This document shows positions 24,489-33,216 of a stretch of 64,000 nucleotides of DNA, in pieces. The position numbers and the translations under genes were made by a program. The stretch lies in NCBI GenBank assembly GCA_965656545.1, contig CBFHKZ010000002.1:186001-250000 (forward strand). The letters are read 5' to 3'. Positions within the stretch are counted from its first letter, which is position 1. Every line of letters starts with the position of its first letter. The notes beneath the pieces were generated by a model. It searched no databases, had not been told where the DNA came from, and saw only the letters and a program-made list of their open reading frames with translations. The stretch comes from UBA7446 sp965656545 (lineage in GTDB: Bacteria > Bacteroidota > Bacteroidia > Flavobacteriales > Flavobacteriaceae).

Positions 24489-26671
24489 AAACGTTTGTTA
24501 AAAAACAAGCTAAAGTTAATGCCTAAATCGTCTGCGTAATAGCGCATTCTGTTCAAATAATCTCTGTAGGATGCATTGAGTAGGTTGTTTACTCTTAAGC
24601 CAATTTTTGTTTTTTCGTTGAGGTTTATACTCGATTTAAGGTGTAACAAGTGGTAGGCCGCTGGTGGTGTGCTTAAATCCAACAGCACAAAAGCATCTGT
24701 TCGTGGGATATACAAATCAAAATTATTGTCGGGGAATTGATTTTGCCTTGAAACATATTCGCTTTCAAGTGTAAGTTCCAGGTCTTTGTATTTAGGCACA
24801 TGTAAAGTGACTTCATTTTTTATACTCAACGGCGGTATGTCAATTAAGGCTTTATTCGAAATCTTTTCAAAACCTTTGGTAACTGAAATCTTCTGATTAA
24901 AGCTTAGACTTTCGCTGATATCAAGGTTTAAATCGTAATCAAACCCATACAGCACCGCATCGTTTTGCTTGTATTCCCACACAGGAAAAGTACCCCTAAT
25001 GGTCGATCTAGAACCGGTGGGAATGATGTATATGAAGTTTTCAATATCGTTTAAGTAAGGGCTAAAAGATGCTTGAAGCGTGTTGCTTTTGTATTTGTAT
25101 GAAAGCTGAATTTTCCGACCTATTTCTGACCGCAGACTCAAATCGCCAATTTCAATACGAGCAGCGGCGTGGTGCAGTCCTTCGCTAAACAGTTCTGAGG
25201 GATTGGGGTTTCTGGCCAACAATGCATAATTAATATATAAATCATGGTGTCCGCCAAGTGAAAAATAACTTCCAGCGCTAAATGAAAGGTTCCCAAAAGT
25301 AAACTTGGGATTCGTAAGGATTTGACTACTGACCTCTCTTATTGCGATATCGGCATACAATTCGTCATAATTCCTGGCTTCCCAAAGCGATTTTCTGTAA
25401 TATTTATACGCATCAATGTGGGTGTAATCATATCGAAAGCCCAACTCAAACAAAAAGTTCTCCTTGACCGCGAGGTTTCCTACGGCATAAGCCGTTAGGT
25501 CGTATTTGGTATAATCGGGTATAATCCTTCTTATGCCCGTGTCAGGATTGGCAAAATTTTCTTGAAATTTGGACTCCAAACCAAATTTGGTATTGAGTTT
25601 AGATGAAATATTAGAAGTCAATTTGAGATTAATCACATGCGTGTCTAATTTTAAATCAATTGAAGGTTTTTTATTGGTACTACTGCGTCTTATGTCATAC
25701 TCAAACCTTCTGTTTAATTGGTAATTATAGCTGATGTCAAGCTTGCCCAGTTTGGCGAGATTTGTGTAGAAATCCATTTTTGCAACGTGGTGTTGCACCT
25801 CTTGTTTGGGCGCATCAATTGCATAGGTAAATTCTGAAATTATTAACGGGACAGGACTGTTAATCCCACGATATTGATCTTCTCCTGTATGTAAGTGTGA
25901 AGCTTTGAGTATCCCAACATTTTTATTGAAAAATGAATAATAGAATTCGATACCGGAATTGCTGCCGTTCTTCCCCGTTCTTAGCGAAACATTGTTTTCT
26001 CCGTAGCCTGTGTTGCTTAAGATATAGTCTGGCGTTTCGAAATCCCCAAACTTTTTTACTGTCCAGTTCAGGTTGGCAAACCAATCGTTATTAAACCTAT
26101 TTTCAAACTTACTCGCCAGTGAGCCACCGCGTCCATTTGACGAAGCCGTAAACAGCGTTTTTCCAGAAAAGCCAACAGCTTTGCGCACCGCTTTGGGTAG
26201 GGTAACCACGACACCTCCCAAGGAATTTCCACTGTATTCCAGCTTGTCAGCTCCTGTTAGGACAAATATTTGGTCAACTGAGTTGATGTCCAAACTGGGT
26301 TCGTGCTCAACGCCCCATTCTTGATCTTCAATGCGAACGCCATTGTTGATAACCGCCACGCGACTGCTGTGCAAGCCGTGAATGACAGGTTTTGATATGG
26401 TGTTGCCCGTATTTAGTGTAGATACACCGTTTATGTGTTTAAGCACTTCTCCGAAAGGCAAACTAGATAAATCTTCCAGATCTCTATTGGTCAGGATGGT
26501 TTTATTGAGTTCCTTGGTAATTTTATTAAACTTATCATACACCACAACCTCTTCAAGCTCCTCTATTTTTTCTTGCGAAAAAGCAGGAAAGTAATTGAAG
26601 CATAAAATGCAGAAAAAACAAAACGGCGCAACAGTCAATTTTAGTATTGCGCCATTTTTTAAAAATCTCAT
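24485..26671 (-). CDS. TonB-dependent receptor, probable metal uptake
   Basis: 728 residues. Signal peptide ending in FPAFSQ, then plug domain (EVVVYDKF, PFGEVLKHINGVSTLNTGNTISKP in part, HGLHSSRVAVINNGVRIEDQEWG), with EHEPSLDINSVDQIFVL and GGVVVTLPK, then a barrel ending in phenylalanine (FFNKRF) as outer-membrane proteins do. The plug resembles ZnuD-like receptors, which carry zinc. The gene order supports that: a lipoprotein and a His-rich exported protein are directly upstream. No TonB box was pinned down. A terminator-like hairpin lies within the first codons. An alternative TTG start at residue 12 is possible. Confidence 0.85.
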   Translation of the reverse strand: MRFLKNGAILKLTVAPFCFFCILCFNYFPAFSQEKIEELEEVVVYDKFNKITKELNKTILTNRDLEDLSSLPFGEVLKHINGVSTLNTGNTISKPVIHGLHSSRVAVINNGVRIEDQEWGVEHEPSLDINSVDQIFVLTGADKLEYSGNSLGGVVVTLPKAVRKAVGFSGKTLFTASSNGRGGSLASKFENRFNNDWFANLNWTVKKFGDFETPDYILSNTGYGENNVSLRTGKNGSNSGIEFYYSFFNKNVGILKASHLHTGEDQYRGINSPVPLIISEFTYAIDAPKQEVQHHVAKMDFYTNLAKLGKLDISYNYQLNRRFEYDIRRSSTNKKPSIDLKLDTHVINLKLTSNISSKLNTKFGLESKFQENFANPDTGIRRIIPDYTKYDLTAYAVGNLAVKENFLFELGFRYDYTHIDAYKYYRKSLWEARNYDELYADIAIREVSSQILTNPKFTFGNLSFSAGSYFSLGGHHDLYINYALLARNPNPSELFSEGLHHAAARIEIGDLSLRSEIGRKIQLSYKYKSNTLQASFSPYLNDIENFIYIIPTGSRSTIRGTFPVWEYKQNDAVLYGFDYDLNLDISESLSFNQKISVTKGFEKISNKALIDIPPLSIKNEVTLHVPKYKDLELTLESEYVSRQNQFPDNNFDLYIPRTDAFVLLDLSTPPAAYHLLHLKSSINLNEKTKIGLRVNNLLNASYRDYLNRMRYYADDLGINFSLFFNKRF
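26612..26653 (-). terminator. Terminator-like hairpin inside the receptor's first codons
   Basis: On the minus strand GGCGCAA (26653-26647) and TTGCGCC (26631-26625) form a 7-base GC-rich stem with a 15-base loop, followed at once by GTTTTGTTTTTTC (26624-26612). It sits about 18-60 bases after the ATG, so it could attenuate receptor transcription after the lipoprotein gene. It could also be chance in a Phe-rich signal-peptide region. Confidence 0.4.
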
Positions 26672-26685
26672 CGGGTGAAGTTAAA

Positions 26686-27240
26686 CTATTGAACTACAAC
26701 ATCAAACGTAACCTCGATGTCTGTGTCTCCACCAACTTCAGCTAAAGTGCCGTTGTTTGGCTTTGTTGGCTCGTGACGTAGTGTGAACGTTAGGGTTCCG
26801 CTTTCTGCTGCTCCAGTCGTTAAATTGAACGTGGTGCCCAATGGCATACCGTTAGTGTCGGTGTTCAAATTATCGATAACCACGTCAGAAAGGCCGCTAA
26901 GCGTAAAAACAATCTGATGTTCATCACTTTCTTGATTCACTTCATCTGTAATGTCTTCAGCTGGCGATTCAAGTTCATTTAACAATTCAATGGCACCTGA
27001 ATAAACCGTGTTGGCAGCCAACGAACTAGAAACGGTTAGCGCTGGACTGTTTGGCCCATCACCATCGGCATCAAATGATTTTAATTCTACAGCAGTTCCG
27101 CTAGTTGGTGTAAGGGTTACCTTTAGGGTGGTAATTACTTCTTCTTCGTTAACGGGTTCTGGTGTTTTGTCGTCACCTTTATCACAAGATGCACTACTAA
27201 ATAACAATGCCATCGAGGCATAAAAAAATACTTTTTTCAT
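26686..27240 (-). CDS. Exported lipoprotein of the receptor locus
   Basis: 184 residues. Signal peptide MKKVFFYASMALLFSSASC with lipobox Cys19, an acidic linker (DKGDDKTPEPVNEEEVITT), then a beta-rich body (TLKVTLTPTSGTAVELKSF). From memory, proteins like this in flavobacteria are labelled 'type 1 periplasmic binding fold superfamily' and sit beside TonB receptors. No enzymatic motif. Fourteen bases separate its stop from the receptor ATG, so it is probably cotranscribed and may act as a surface or periplasmic binding partner. Confidence 0.75.
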   Translation of the reverse strand: MKKVFFYASMALLFSSASCDKGDDKTPEPVNEEEVITTLKVTLTPTSGTAVELKSFDADGDGPNSPALTVSSSLAANTVYSGAIELLNELESPAEDITDEVNQESDEHQIVFTLSGLSDVVIDNLNTDTNGMPLGTTFNLTTGAAESGTLTFTLRHEPTKPNNGTLAEVGGDTDIEVTFDVVVQ

Positions 27241-27288
27241 TTTTATAAATTTAATTGATTAATAAGGGTAAGTAGACGGAAGTTTGGT

Positions 27289-27591
27289 CTACATGGGGGG
27301 TGCCCTCAATAATTTACAACTAAATTTATTTTTAAAAACAGCTTGCGAAAGTGCATAAGACTCAAGAGAAAAATGAAATACAGCAACTGCAAGCCCATCA
27401 AAAAGGGATAGTGAATTTAACTCAAAAAAGTAATCCGACAATTCACAGGAGGTGTCAATTGCGTGTATGTGCAATTTACTTTCATCACAAACGGGGTGAT
27501 CGTGATGCGCAAATATATGTGCATGCTGTGCTAGGGTAGGGAGAAATAAAAACCCAACCAGAAGTAAGCGAACAAATATATTATTGTGCAT
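27289..27591 (-). CDS. Small exported His-rich protein, likely metal binding
   Basis: 100 residues. Signal peptide LLLVGFLFLPTLAQ then HAHIFAHHDHPVCDESKLHIHAID, followed by a conserved TSCELSDYFF. Seven His plus two Cys within about 25 residues look like a metal-binding region, most likely zinc. Its ATG is one base from the DUF6787 stop, so it is read from the serC-serA transcript or an internal promoter. The C-terminal half is not distinctive. The flanking lipoprotein and TonB receptor suggest metal uptake. Confidence 0.75.
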   Translation of the reverse strand: MHNNIFVRLLLVGFLFLPTLAQHAHIFAHHDHPVCDESKLHIHAIDTSCELSDYFFELNSLSLFDGLAVAVFHFSLESYALSQAVFKNKFSCKLLRAPPM

Positions 27592-27592
27592 C

Positions 27593-27901
27593 TTATTTAG
27601 AATTAAAAAGAAAACCCAAGCCCATTCGGCTTAGCATCTTCTTTTCAAAGTTCCAAAAAAACTTGAATTGACCAAATATAAAACCGAAAAATATAAGCAG
27701 CACCTGATAAATAGGAAAAATTAAAAGAATTCTTGCAGGCCAATATACCCAGGCAGAAAAATTATCTGCGGTGATTCCTAAAAAACTCGTGACTGGGGTT
27801 GCCAATCGTGCAGCTGATGAACCTGTCACCGCAAACACAATAAGTATCATGACCAATTGGAAATTGGAATAGATTCCCCAGCGTTCTTTTAGGCGTTTCA
27901 T
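27593..27901 (-). CDS. DUF6787 family membrane protein
   Basis: 102 residues with three predicted TM helices (FQLVMILIVFAVTGSSA, WPARILLIFPIYQVLLIFFGFIFG in part) and a basic C-terminus (FEKKMLSRMGLG). Conserved in this phylum, function unknown, commonly found next to serA. Start overlaps the serA stop by one base. Confidence 0.75.
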   Translation of the reverse strand: MKRLKERWGIYSNFQLVMILIVFAVTGSSAARLATPVTSFLGITADNFSAWVYWPARILLIFPIYQVLLIFFGFIFGQFKFFWNFEKKMLSRMGLGFLFNSK

Positions 27902-28851
27902 TAACCGAGTAAGTCCTTAATCTGTTGGGCTAGCTCTGTGCCTATGCGATCTTGTGCTTCGTTTGTAGCAGCACCAATGTGTGGGGTTAACGAAATACTT
28001 GGGTGCATCAAGAGTTTTACGGCAGGCGTAGGCTCATTTACAAAAGTATCGAGGGCAGCAAAGCTCAATTGCTTGCTTTCAAGCGCATCGACCAATGCTT
28101 GTTCGTCAACAACACCGCCACGTGCAGCGTTTATCAAACCAGCCCCTTTTTTCATCTTGGCCATTTCGGCTGCGCCTATGGTCGGTTTGTCCTGTGCAGG
28201 TACGTGCAACGTAACAAAGTCAGACTGCGCCAACACATCGTCAAAAGAACGCGTTTTGATGTTGATATCCACAGACTGTCCGTTGAAAAAGTCAACAGCA
28301 ACAGTAGCTTCGTCCATAAATGGATCATATGCAGCAACGTCCATACCCAAGCCTAGAGCAATCTTTGCAGTAGCTTGTCCAATGCGACCAAAGCCAACAA
28401 CACCCAGCGTTTTTCCCCTGAGTTCCGTTCCACCAGCATAGGCCTTTTTTAAGGCTTTAAACTTGGTTTCTCCATCAAGTGGCATGTTGCGATTGCTGTC
28501 ATACAAAAAGCGTACAGCGCCAAATAAATGGGCAAACACCAATTCAGCTACAGACGAAGAAGAGGCAGCAGGCGTATTGATTACGTGCAATCCTTTTTCA
28601 CGCGCATAGGCAACGTCAATATTGTCCATGCCAACACCACCACGACCAATTAGCTTTAGCCCTGGGCAGGCATCAATCAGTTCTTTGCGAACGGTTGTCG
28701 CACTGCGAACCAATATGCCGGCAATGTTATTTTCGTTGATGTAGTTGACAAGCTGCTCTTGCGCTACGTTAGTTGTTGTCAGCGTAAAGCCAAAATCAGC
28801 TAATGCGTCTACTCCAGATTGGGAAATCCCATCGTTTGCGTGAATGTTCAT
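27901..28851 (-). CDS. serA: D-3-phosphoglycerate dehydrogenase-like 2-hydroxyacid dehydrogenase
   Basis: 316 residues, short form without an ACT domain. First step of serine synthesis by context. Dinucleotide-binding GVVGFGRIGQATAK, ligand-binding NAARGGVVDE with the catalytic Arg, Glu in FVNEPT and the catalytic His in TPHIGAAT are all present. Starts eight bases after the serC stop. Short forms without the ACT domain escape the usual serine feedback. The neighbouring serC makes the SerA role likely, but the family also includes other hydroxyacid dehydrogenases. Confidence 0.9.
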   Translation of the reverse strand: MNIHANDGISQSGVDALADFGFTLTTTNVAQEQLVNYINENNIAGILVRSATTVRKELIDACPGLKLIGRGGVGMDNIDVAYAREKGLHVINTPAASSSSVAELVFAHLFGAVRFLYDSNRNMPLDGETKFKALKKAYAGGTELRGKTLGVVGFGRIGQATAKIALGLGMDVAAYDPFMDEATVAVDFFNGQSVDINIKTRSFDDVLAQSDFVTLHVPAQDKPTIGAAEMAKMKKGAGLINAARGGVVDEQALVDALESKQLSFAALDTFVNEPTPAVKLLMHPSISLTPHIGAATNEAQDRIGTELAQQIKDLLG

Positions 28852-28859
28852 ATGTTGTA

Positions 28860-29924
28860 TTATGCGTTTTGTTCTAAAGTTTTCATTACGTCTACCAATA
28901 CTTGTACGGACTCAATTGGCAGGGCGTTGTACATGGATGCACGATAGCCACCAACAGAGCGGTGTCCGTTAATTCCGTTGAGGCCAGCTTCTTTGGCCAT
29001 GGCCTCAAAGCGTTCTTTTTGTGACGCGTCGCTGAGCGTGAACGTCGCGTTCATGGTACTGCGGTCTTCTGTGGCTGCAAAACCATCAAATAAGGGATTG
29101 CGGTCTATTTCACCATACATCAATGCTGCTTTGGCGTCGTTTTCTTTCTCGATAGCTGCAATGCCGCCTTTGTCTTTTAACCATTCTAGGGTCAGCATAG
29201 AAGTATATACAGCAAACACAGGTGGTGTGTTAAACATGCTGTCTTTGTCAGCGTGAATTTTGTAGTCTAACATTGAAGGAACCTGTCTAGAAACCTTCCC
29301 AAGGGCAGCTTCTTTTGCCACAACGAGTGTAGCTCCGGCAGGGCCCATATTTTTTTGTGCGCCAGCATATAGCAAATCAAACTTGCTAAAGTCTAAGGAT
29401 CGAGAGAATATATCAGATGAGGAATCCGAAATTAGGGGCACATTTGTTTCAGGCAAGACTTTGTACTGCGTTCCAAAAATGGTGTTGTTGGTTGTGATGT
29501 GCAGATAATCCAAGTCTGTAGGGATGTCAAATCCTTTTGGAATATAATTGAAATTGGCATCTTTTGAAGATGATAACTCAACCACTTCACCCAACAGCTT
29601 GGCTTCCTTAATGGCTTTTGTAGACCAAGTACCTGTATTGGCATAACCCGCCTTGGTTTCAAGAAAGTTGTTGGCAACATTTAAAAATTGCTGACTGGCA
29701 CCACCCTGAAGAAACATGGCCTTATAACCCTTGCCTTCTAATCCTAACAGTTCGATTGCAAGAGAAGTTGCCTTCTCCATGATTTCGATAAAAGCTGGGC
29801 TTCGGTGAGATATTTCAATTAAGGATAGTCCTGAATTGTCTAGTTCGACAACTGCTTGGGCCGCTTTTTGCATCACTTCTTGTGGGAGGATACAGGGACC
29901 AGCACTAAAGTTGTGCTTTTTCAT
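28860..29924 (-). CDS. serC: Phosphoserine aminotransferase
   Basis: 354 residues from ATG 29924 (MKKHNFSAGP, the invariant start of the family); a longer frame to 29954 only adds unrelated residues. PLP-enzyme motifs: SAGPCILP, HRSPAFIEI, GGASQQF, and the PLP lysine in GAQKNMGPAG. End motif GHRSVGGYRASMYNAL. First gene of the serC-serA-DUF6787 chain. Second step of serine synthesis, giving phosphoserine. Confidence 0.97.
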   Translation of the reverse strand: MKKHNFSAGPCILPQEVMQKAAQAVVELDNSGLSLIEISHRSPAFIEIMEKATSLAIELLGLEGKGYKAMFLQGGASQQFLNVANNFLETKAGYANTGTWSTKAIKEAKLLGEVVELSSSKDANFNYIPKGFDIPTDLDYLHITTNNTIFGTQYKVLPETNVPLISDSSSDIFSRSLDFSKFDLLYAGAQKNMGPAGATLVVAKEAALGKVSRQVPSMLDYKIHADKDSMFNTPPVFAVYTSMLTLEWLKDKGGIAAIEKENDAKAALMYGEIDRNPLFDGFAATEDRSTMNATFTLSDASQKERFEAMAKEAGLNGINGHRSVGGYRASMYNALPIESVQVLVDVMKTLEQNA

Positions 29925-29985
29925 TTTCAAATTAATTTGAGGGCAAAGTAACAAAAACGTCTGCTGTTACGCACCTTTTTTAATG

Positions 29986-31020
29986 TTACTTTTTCAACAA
30001 AAAAGCCATGGTATCAACATGGTCGGCGTAATCTCCCAGTTTTGGATACTGTGTTTGACCAAAAGCGAATGCATTTTCCACACAATTGCTTACCACACAT
30101 TGAATCTGCTCTTCTTGATCTTGTAAACGCTGTTTTACCATTTCTAAATCTGTGTAAGTACTGTAATGCACACAGGCAATGGGGGAGTTTAGCCCTTCAT
30201 CTTTTTTGAACATCATAAAACCATTTTCCAATAATTCTTGCTCTTGCATCAAATAAACTGCTTTGTTGTAGTCGTAATTGTTGGCGTAAGCATTGTGTTG
30301 TATTAGGTCTTTATGTTCATAAAGTGCCAAAAACAATTCATTAAAATCATAACCATCTGGCACCATAAGGTGTGAAACACTGCGACACCCCAATCCAAAA
30401 TACTGCATCATGTCTTGACAGAGGGCAGCCAAATTTTCTTGGGTTTCATTGCCGTCCAGCACGGCAATACCATTTCTTGTCTTGCGAATGATGTGTGGCT
30501 TCTTTTTAAAATAATATTCAAAATACCGAGCTGTATTGTTGCTGCCGGTAGCAATAACCTTATCATAAGTTTCGAGCTTTCCTTCCGTGAAACGCACCTT
30601 GTCTTTCCAATCGGGCATAGCAGAAACAAGAAAATCTACGATCAGAGGGAGTAGCAAGGTATCATTTGACGCACGTTTTGCTTCAATGCTACAGCCGCTA
30701 GCAAGCCCGCAAAGAACATCGTGTAGGCCAACCAATGGAATGTTACCTGCCAATACCAAGGCCAATCGTGTAGCCTTTTGCGGCTCTGGATAGGCGCTCA
30801 GCCAGTCCGTAATGTCTTTTTCGTTTAGGGTTTGTCCCCAGACTGACATGCAAAAATCAAGATTTTCTTTTGTAAACCATTTGTTTTGATTGGAGGCGCT
30901 AACAAGTGCATTATCAAGCTTTTCAATCCAGCCATCGGCCCTTTTGTTTTTGGAAGTATAATCGTTTAGGAGTTCGCCCAAGGCAGAAAAAGCCTGAATA
31001 CTTTGTGTATGTTTTATCAT
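29986..31020 (-). CDS. LuxC-family acyl-CoA reductase
   Basis: 344 residues, resembles the acyl-CoA reductase LuxC domain (PF05893). Key spots: LALVLAGNIPLVGLHDVLCG, SIEAKRASNDTLLLP, DKVIATGSNNTARYFEYYF and the acyl-accepting Cys in FGLGCRSVSHLMVP. Together with the divergent 4Fe-4S ferredoxin this is a well-known flavobacterial neighbourhood. The physiological acyl substrate is not known; no luciferase or luxD/E genes are near. Confidence 0.88.
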   Translation of the reverse strand: MIKHTQSIQAFSALGELLNDYTSKNKRADGWIEKLDNALVSASNQNKWFTKENLDFCMSVWGQTLNEKDITDWLSAYPEPQKATRLALVLAGNIPLVGLHDVLCGLASGCSIEAKRASNDTLLLPLIVDFLVSAMPDWKDKVRFTEGKLETYDKVIATGSNNTARYFEYYFKKKPHIIRKTRNGIAVLDGNETQENLAALCQDMMQYFGLGCRSVSHLMVPDGYDFNELFLALYEHKDLIQHNAYANNYDYNKAVYLMQEQELLENGFMMFKKDEGLNSPIACVHYSTYTDLEMVKQRLQDQEEQIQCVVSNCVENAFAFGQTQYPKLGDYADHVDTMAFLLKK

Positions 31021-31022
31021 GG

Positions 31023-31062
31023 TTTGGTTTAGAGTGTTTATGACCCTATTTTTGCAAAGTTA
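31023..31062. promoter_or_regulatory. Back-to-back divergent promoters (ferredoxin / LuxC-type gene)
   Basis: Rightward: TTTG (31023-31026), 20 bases, then TATTTTTG (31047-31054), a full Bacteroidota -33/-7 pair before the ferredoxin ATG at 31073. Leftward: TAACTTTG on the minus strand (31055-31062), 34 bases before the LuxC-type ATG. The two -7 boxes touch at 31054/31055, forming TATTTTTGCAAAGTTA. Confidence 0.6.
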
Positions 31063-31072
31063 AAGAATTGCT

Positions 31073-31423
31073 ATGGCTATTATCATTACAGACGAATGTA
31101 TTAATTGTGGGGCTTGCGAACCCGAATGTCCAAACACGGCTATTTACGAAGGCGCTTTTGATTGGAAATACGGAGACGGCACCTCGCTTAGTGGTGACGT
31201 AGTGCTTCCCAACGGCAATGCTGTGAATGCAGAAAACTTACAGGAACCTATTTCTGACGAGGTTTATTTTATTGTTCCTGATAAGTGTACCGAGTGTAAG
31301 GGCTTTCACGACGAGCCACAGTGCGCGGCCGTATGCCCTGTTGATTGCTGTATTCCAGATGAAGACCATGTAGAAACAGAGGAAGTACTCCTAGGCAAGC
31401 AACGCTTTATGCACCCCGACTAA
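31073..31423 (+). CDS. fdx: 4Fe-4S dicluster ferredoxin
   Basis: 116 residues. First cluster CINCGACEPECP, second CTECKGFHDEPQCAAVCP, the long-loop Chromatium vinosum-type 2[4Fe-4S] ferredoxin pattern (C-x2-C-x8-C-x3-C in cluster two). Acts as an electron carrier. One base before ychF. Divergent from the LuxC-type gene. Confidence 0.95.
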   Translation: MAIIITDECINCGACEPECPNTAIYEGAFDWKYGDGTSLSGDVVLPNGNAVNAENLQEPISDEVYFIVPDKCTECKGFHDEPQCAAVCPVDCCIPDEDHVETEEVLLGKQRFMHPD

Positions 31424-31424
31424 T

Positions 31425-32519
31425 ATGAAAGCAGGAATCGTAGGCCTACCAAACGTGGGCAAATCAACCTTATTTAATTGTTTGTCTAGTGCCAAAGCAC
31501 AGAGTGCAAACTTTCCTTTTTGTACCATCGAACCCAACATAGGTGTGGTTAATGTTCCAGACCCAAGGCTAAATCGCCTAGAAACACTGGTTAATCCCGT
31601 AAAAGTTATTCCAGCTACGGTAGAGATTGTCGATATCGCTGGATTGGTAAAAGGCGCCAGTAAAGGCGAAGGTCTTGGAAATCAGTTTCTGGCCAACATT
31701 AGGGAAACCGATGCCATTATTCACGTGTTGCGCTGTTTTGACAATGACAATATTGTGCACGTAGACGGCTCTGTTGACCCAATTCGTGATAAAGAAACCA
31801 TAGATATAGAATTGCAGCTAAAAGATCTAGAGGCCGTTGAAAAACGCTTGGAAAAGGTCAAGCGTGCTGCCCGTACGGGTGATAAGGATGCGCAAAAAGA
31901 ATTGACGGTTTTGGAAGTCTTACACAAATCGCTCGAAGCAGCCGTTTCAGTACGTGCTATCGAATTAAGCGATGACGACCGATTGACCTATGTAAAACCC
32001 TTGCAACTTATCACAGATAAGCCAGTGTTGTATGTGTGTAATGTGGACGAAAGTGCTGCTGCCACTGGAAACGATTATGTCGACCAAGTTAAAACGACTG
32101 TTGCAGATGAACATGCGCAGGTATTGGTGTTGGCAGTTGCTACAGAAGCGGACATCAATGAATTGGACACTTACGAAGAGCGCCAATTGTTTTTAGAGGA
32201 TTTAGGTTTGGATGAGCCTGGTGCTGCCAAATTGATTCGCTCGGCTTACAAGTTGCTAAATTTAGAAACCTATTTCACTGCTGGTGAAAAAGAGGTACGG
32301 GCATGGACCATTCCTGCTGGTGCCACAGCACCGCAAGCTGCTGGTGTCATACATACCGACTTCGAAAAAGGCTTTATTCGTGCAGAAGTGATTTCATATG
32401 CCGATTATGACGGCTATGGTTCAGAACAAAAAGTCAAAGAAGCAGGTAAGGTTAGGGTAGAGGGCAAGGACTATATCGTCCATGATGGAGATGTGATGCA
32501 TTTCCGCTTTAATGTTTGA
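31425..32519 (+). CDS. ychF: Redox-regulated ATPase YchF (Obg family)
   Basis: 364 residues, full length. P-loop GLPNVGKST at residues about 7-15, switch DIAGLVKGASKGEG, and the atypical G4 NVDE (in YVCNVDES) that gives ATP preference, plus a C-terminal TGS domain. Binds ribosomes. Cotranscribed with the ferredoxin. Start is fixed by the family's MKAGIVGLPNVGKST. Confidence 0.96.
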   Translation: MKAGIVGLPNVGKSTLFNCLSSAKAQSANFPFCTIEPNIGVVNVPDPRLNRLETLVNPVKVIPATVEIVDIAGLVKGASKGEGLGNQFLANIRETDAIIHVLRCFDNDNIVHVDGSVDPIRDKETIDIELQLKDLEAVEKRLEKVKRAARTGDKDAQKELTVLEVLHKSLEAAVSVRAIELSDDDRLTYVKPLQLITDKPVLYVCNVDESAAATGNDYVDQVKTTVADEHAQVLVLAVATEADINELDTYEERQLFLEDLGLDEPGAAKLIRSAYKLLNLETYFTAGEKEVRAWTIPAGATAPQAAGVIHTDFEKGFIRAEVISYADYDGYGSEQKVKEAGKVRVEGKDYIVHDGDVMHFRFNV

Positions 32520-32531
32520 CAACTTCAAATC

Positions 32532-33170
32532 ATGCGTATTAATAAAAATCACCTTCGAATTTTAATATTACTATTCGGAGTTGTTTCTATTGCTATCGTA
32601 AACTTTGATACAACTGCTTTTTATCTGCTCAAGCCTTTAACAACAATATCAATCCTTGCATACCTCATTATATTTAACAATCCTTCGATAAAAAAATATG
32701 CTAAGCGTGTTGGATTGGGCTTGTTTTTTTGTTTGGTGGGGGATGTTTTTTTATTATTCGAAGCATACTTTGTTTTTGGCCTAGCTTCATTTTTAATTGG
32801 GCATATGTTTTTTCTTTTTGCCTTTATCAGTTTGCAAGGATTACAACGGGCGCCCGCAATCATTACCCTTTTGGTTTTAATTGCCGTTGCGCTATTTCTA
32901 TTGATTTCACCAAACCTTGAGGCGTTGTTTTATCCCGTGCTAATTTATCTCATTGTTATAGTGCTGATGAGTTGGCAGGGCTGGGCTTTATCTCTTAACA
33001 CCCAACTTAAAAACATTCGTTTTTTAGGCTTAGGTGTTTCGCTATTTCTTTTTTCAGATGCCTTGATTGCAATTGATACGTTCTATATCACTTTTTCATT
33101 TGCGCAGCGTGTAATTCTTATTTCTTACTGGGCGGCCATTTATATAATTGCGCAATCAGCAACTAAATAA
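32532..33170 (+). CDS. YhhN/TMEM86-family membrane protein (lysoplasmalogenase-like)
   Basis: 212 residues, about eight TM helices. Family landmarks: YLLKPLTT, FCLVGDVFLL, GLASFLIGHMFF, LFLFSDALIAIDTF and a closing ISYWAAIYIIAQS. Members include the eukaryotic lysoplasmalogenase TMEM86B; activity here is not shown. Directly downstream of ychF, same strand. Confidence 0.88.
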   Translation: MRINKNHLRILILLFGVVSIAIVNFDTTAFYLLKPLTTISILAYLIIFNNPSIKKYAKRVGLGLFFCLVGDVFLLFEAYFVFGLASFLIGHMFFLFAFISLQGLQRAPAIITLLVLIAVALFLLISPNLEALFYPVLIYLIVIVLMSWQGWALSLNTQLKNIRFLGLGVSLFLFSDALIAIDTFYITFSFAQRVILISYWAAIYIIAQSATK

Positions 33171-33195
33171 TCAATGCACAACTTTTTATGCATTT

Positions 33196-33216
33196 TAGGT
33201 TTAATGTGCAAACCTA
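33196..33216. terminator. Possible shared terminator between YhhN and mazF
   Basis: TAGGTTT-AATGTGC-AAACCTA, 7-base stem and 7-base loop, at the convergent ends of the two genes. Its right arm overlaps the mazF stop. Short and AT-leaning, so only a moderate call. Confidence 0.35.
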
